Shown: in pieces, positions 13,642 to 15,564 of the stretch | How the letters are laid out: every line of letters starts with the position of its first letter | Position numbering within the stretch: the stretch's first letter is position 1 | Assembly (NCBI GenBank): GCA_039026555.1 | Contig: JBCCMB010000060.1 | Coordinates: 1-15,564, forward strand | Direction of reading: 5' to 3' | From: JBCCMB01 sp039026555 | GTDB taxonomy: Bacteria; Pseudomonadota; Alphaproteobacteria; Caulobacterales; Hyphomonadaceae | DNA: 15,564 bases | Notes under the pieces: model-generated | Told to the model about the DNA's origin: nothing | The model's input: only the letters and a program-made list of their open reading frames with translations | The model's database searches: none | Made by a program: the position numbers and the translations under genes

Positions 13642-14754
13642 ATGACAGAAGCCGCTTCCTTGTTTCAACCCTTCTCCGTTCGCGGCCTTGAGATCCCAAA
13701 TCGCATCGTCATGGCGCCAATGACGCGCTCGCAAAGCCCAAATGGAATTCCGGGCGACAATGTCCGCGATTATTATGCACGCCGGGCGGCGGCCGATGTC
13801 GGTCTCATTTTATCGGAAGGGACCACCACGCGCAGAGGCGGCGCATCGGACGATCCCAAAGTGCCGAATTTTTATAAGGCGGCCGCGCTCGACGGCTGGA
13901 AGTCTATCATCGACGCCGTTCACGCCGAAGGCGGAAAAATGGGGCCGCAAATCTGGCATGTCGGCATGTTGCGCAAGCCGGGGACCGGCCCCGTGCCGGA
14001 CGCCGTCTCAGACAGCCCATCCGGCATGACCCATAAGGGCAAACAGGTTCAACCCGCCCCTAGCGATGAAGAAGTGGCCGATATGGTCGCCGCCTACGCG
14101 GAAGCGGCCGGCGAGGCGGCGCGTCTCGGCTTTGATTGCGTCGAAATTCACGGCGCGCACGGCTATCTGATCGATCAGTTCTTTTGGGAGGTGATGAACG
14201 CGCGTGAGGACAAATATGGCGGCGACCTTATAGATCGCGCCACCTTCGCGGGCGACATCATCCGAGAATGCCGCAAGGCTGTCGGTGACGACATCCCGAT
14301 AATCCTGCGTTTCTCCCAATGGAAACAGCAGGATTATTCCGCACGCCTCGCCGAGACGCCGCAAAAGTTGGAGGCGTTCTTGAAGACGTTCGTGGACGCA
14401 GGCGTCGACATGCTGCACTGCTCGCAGCGTCGGTTCTGGGAACCCGAATTCCCGGAAATCGACGGCGAAGGCGGCATGAACCTCGCCGGCTGGACGAAAA
14501 AACTCACCGGCCTGCCGACCATTACGGTGGGTTCCGTCGGCCTATCGTCTGACTTTACCGGCGCCTTCATGGGCGAAGGCGCAAAAGTGCGGTCCTTGTC
14601 CGAAGCCGCTGAAAGACTGGACCGCGGCGAGTTCGATCTCGTCGCCGTCGGTCGGGCTCTTCTGCAAGATCCGCTCTGGGCGGAAAAGGTCAAAAACGGA
14701 CGTACGGACGAGCTTAAGGATTACGACGCCGCGTCGTTGACGACGCTATACTAG
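13642..14754 (+). CDS. Old Yellow Enzyme family NADH:flavin oxidoreductase (alkene reductase)
   Basis: The 370-residue product is a full-length FMN-dependent TIM-barrel ene-reductase, reducing activated C=C bonds (enals, enones, nitro compounds) with NAD(P)H. Visible landmarks are RIVMAPMTRS (21-30) at the flavin, GPQIWHVGML (101-110), EIHGAHGYLIDQFFW (168-182) with H170 and H173 holding the substrate carbonyl and Y175 as the expected proton donor, the barrel strand ILRFSQWK (221-228) and the phosphate-binding VAVGRALLQDP (334-344). The natural substrate is unknown. The ATG has AAGGG eight bases upstream. A conspicuous palindrome upstream suggests repressor control, as for NemA under NemR in E. 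coli, though no regulator gene is in the window. Confidence 0.92.
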   Translation: MTEAASLFQPFSVRGLEIPNRIVMAPMTRSQSPNGIPGDNVRDYYARRAAADVGLILSEGTTTRRGGASDDPKVPNFYKAAALDGWKSIIDAVHAEGGKMGPQIWHVGMLRKPGTGPVPDAVSDSPSGMTHKGKQVQPAPSDEEVADMVAAYAEAAGEAARLGFDCVEIHGAHGYLIDQFFWEVMNAREDKYGGDLIDRATFAGDIIRECRKAVGDDIPIILRFSQWKQQDYSARLAETPQKLEAFLKTFVDAGVDMLHCSQRRFWEPEFPEIDGEGGMNLAGWTKKLTGLPTITVGSVGLSSDFTGAFMGEGAKVRSLSEAAERLDRGEFDLVAVGRALLQDPLWAEKVKNGRTDELKDYDAASLTTLY

Positions 14755-14864
14755 AGGAACGCAAGGCTTGGACGCCGCAAATAAACCTTTCTAAATGACA
14801 TAGACTATCATCCAGACCGGTTCACTGGGCGTATAAACCTCTGAAGACATAATGAGGACCGCCC

Positions 14865-15416
14865 ATGGCCAAGCGCCGTTTCGCCCGTATTCTCGCACCC
14901 GCTGTCATCGCGACCGCGCCCGTCGCAGGTTGCGTTTCCAACAATCTGGAGCAATTCGCCAACGCGCCCGCGTCTCAATCACTTAAGCTGGAAGATTATT
15001 TTCTCGGCGAGACAAAAGCCTATGGTTTATTTGAAGACCGCTTCGGTAAACTGCGACGACAATTCACCGTCGACATCACAGGGACGTTAGAGGGCGATAC
15101 GCTGACGCTCGACGAGCGCTTCATTTACGATGATGGCGAGCGTCAGACGCGCATTTGGTCGATTAAAATCGGCGCTGACGGGACGTACGAAGGAACCGCC
15201 GGCGATGTGATCGGCGTCGCCCAAGGCAGCGTGTCGGGCAACGCCCTCAATTGGAAATACAAAGTCGATCTAAAAGTCGGCGACGGCGTTTGGCGGGTCG
15301 GGTTTGACGATTGGATGTATTTGCTGCCGGACGGGGTGTTGATGAACCGCGCCTATGTCTCTCGTTTTGGCGTTGAAATCGGGCAGGTCACGCTGACGTT
15401 TTTGCAGCGCGAATAG
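14865..15416 (+). CDS. DUF3833 family lipoprotein
   Basis: The 183-residue product has a lipoprotein signal with lipobox VAGC (Cys23). A beta-rich DUF3833 domain follows, with the family signatures LEDYFLGETKAYGLFEDRFG (42-61), ERFIYDDGERQTRIW (84-98), GTAGDVIGVAQGSVSGNALNWKY (110-132) and GFDDWMYLLPDGVLMNRAY (145-163). The function is unknown. Elsewhere the family often sits with photolyase, cyclopropane-fatty-acid synthase-like and DUF2878 genes, from memory; none is visible here, though the window ends 148 bases later. The ATG has GAGGA six bases upstream. The 110-base gap after the Old Yellow Enzyme gene suggests its own promoter. Confidence 0.87.
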   Translation: MAKRRFARILAPAVIATAPVAGCVSNNLEQFANAPASQSLKLEDYFLGETKAYGLFEDRFGKLRRQFTVDITGTLEGDTLTLDERFIYDDGERQTRIWSIKIGADGTYEGTAGDVIGVAQGSVSGNALNWKYKVDLKVGDGVWRVGFDDWMYLLPDGVLMNRAYVSRFGVEIGQVTLTFLQRE

Positions 15417-15564
15417 ACGGCGTCGATCTGTACGGCGTAGCGTCGCCAATTTCTTGAATCGATAGAAAAAAACACACTGCCGATGGATGATCCGCCGCGA
15501 GTGTCTTGACGCGCTGGCGGCGGCAGGCTGAAACCGATGCTATGGGACAGTCCGTACACGCCAC
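15417..15564. other. Intergenic tail without a supported gene
   Basis: After the DUF3833 stop there is no convincing coding region or strong terminator. The only structure is a weak GC-rich inverted pair, CCGCCGC (15492-15498) and GCGGCGG (15517-15523), with an 18-base loop. An ATG near 15538-15546 could start a gene beyond the window, but nothing supports this. Confidence 0.4.

Noticed and set aside
14781..14840. Direct repeat ATAAACCT (14781-14788 and 14833-14840) before the DUF3833 gene
   Set aside because: It is eight bases long and 52 bases apart in AT-richer intergenic DNA; chance is a sufficient explanation.
15353..15559. 68-residue open frame on the minus strand at the window end
   Set aside because: It overlaps the end of the DUF3833 gene antisense, has no recognisable domain and no good start context.
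1..15564. Search for CRISPR arrays, tRNA/rRNA genes, insertion sequences, prophage, toxin-antitoxin pairs or a new defence/biosynthetic cluster
   Set aside because: No regular repeat-spacer pattern, cloverleaf-like sequence, transposase or terminal repeats were seen; nearly every gene belongs to a recognised housekeeping or conserved family.

Overview
The window reads as ordinary chromosome from an alphaproteobacterium. The evidence is a three-gene cytochrome bc1 operon (Rieske, full-length cytochrome b, cytochrome c1), a DUF4169 protein (a family I know only from Alphaproteobacteria), aerobic HemF beside TspO, and MTA phosphorylase plus adenine phosphoribosyltransferase directly downstream of the bc1 genes. 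The DNA is GC-rich and tightly packed, with no intergenic gap above about 211 bases. I cannot fix the family; Caulobacterales/Maricaulales-like groups are a guess.

Layout. At 1-86 is the tail of an outer-membrane beta-barrel gene (+), separated from pccB (-, 149-1684) by a bidirectional terminator hairpin. A secreted DUF3011 protein (-, 1807-2511) and a PLP aminotransferase (+, 2723-3868) diverge from an AT-rich dyad. The minus-strand block 3880-9473, read from right to left, is Rieske - cytochrome b - cytochrome c1 - (terminator) - small exported protein - mtnP - GNAT acetyltransferase - apt. Diverging from Rieske is a tRNA 2'-O-methyltransferase (+, 9590-10045), which converges on a small lipoprotein (-). 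That lipoprotein diverges from hemF - tspO - VOC-fold lipoprotein - DUF4169 (+, 10543-12796). A Tag-like DNA glycosylase (-, 12800-13474) and an Old Yellow Enzyme (+, 13642-14754) diverge around a striking triple repeat/palindrome. A DUF3833 lipoprotein (+, 14865-15416) closes the window.

How the genes fit together. The bc1 operon supplies quinol:cytochrome c oxidoreductase. The mtnP-apt pair forms a short salvage route from methylthioadenosine to adenine to AMP. HemF makes protoporphyrinogen IX for haem, which the bc1 cytochromes need, and TspO is a porphyrin-binding membrane protein in other bacteria. PccB feeds propionyl-CoA into methylmalonyl-CoA. I see no mobile element, CRISPR array, tRNA, rRNA or defence/biosynthetic cluster, and no convincing undescribed multi-gene system. 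The observations most worth following are a long acidic insertion in the periplasmic gh loop of cytochrome b, the three-copy operator-like repeat before the Old Yellow Enzyme gene, the AT-rich dyad at 2555-2613, and the FNR-like box before hemF.
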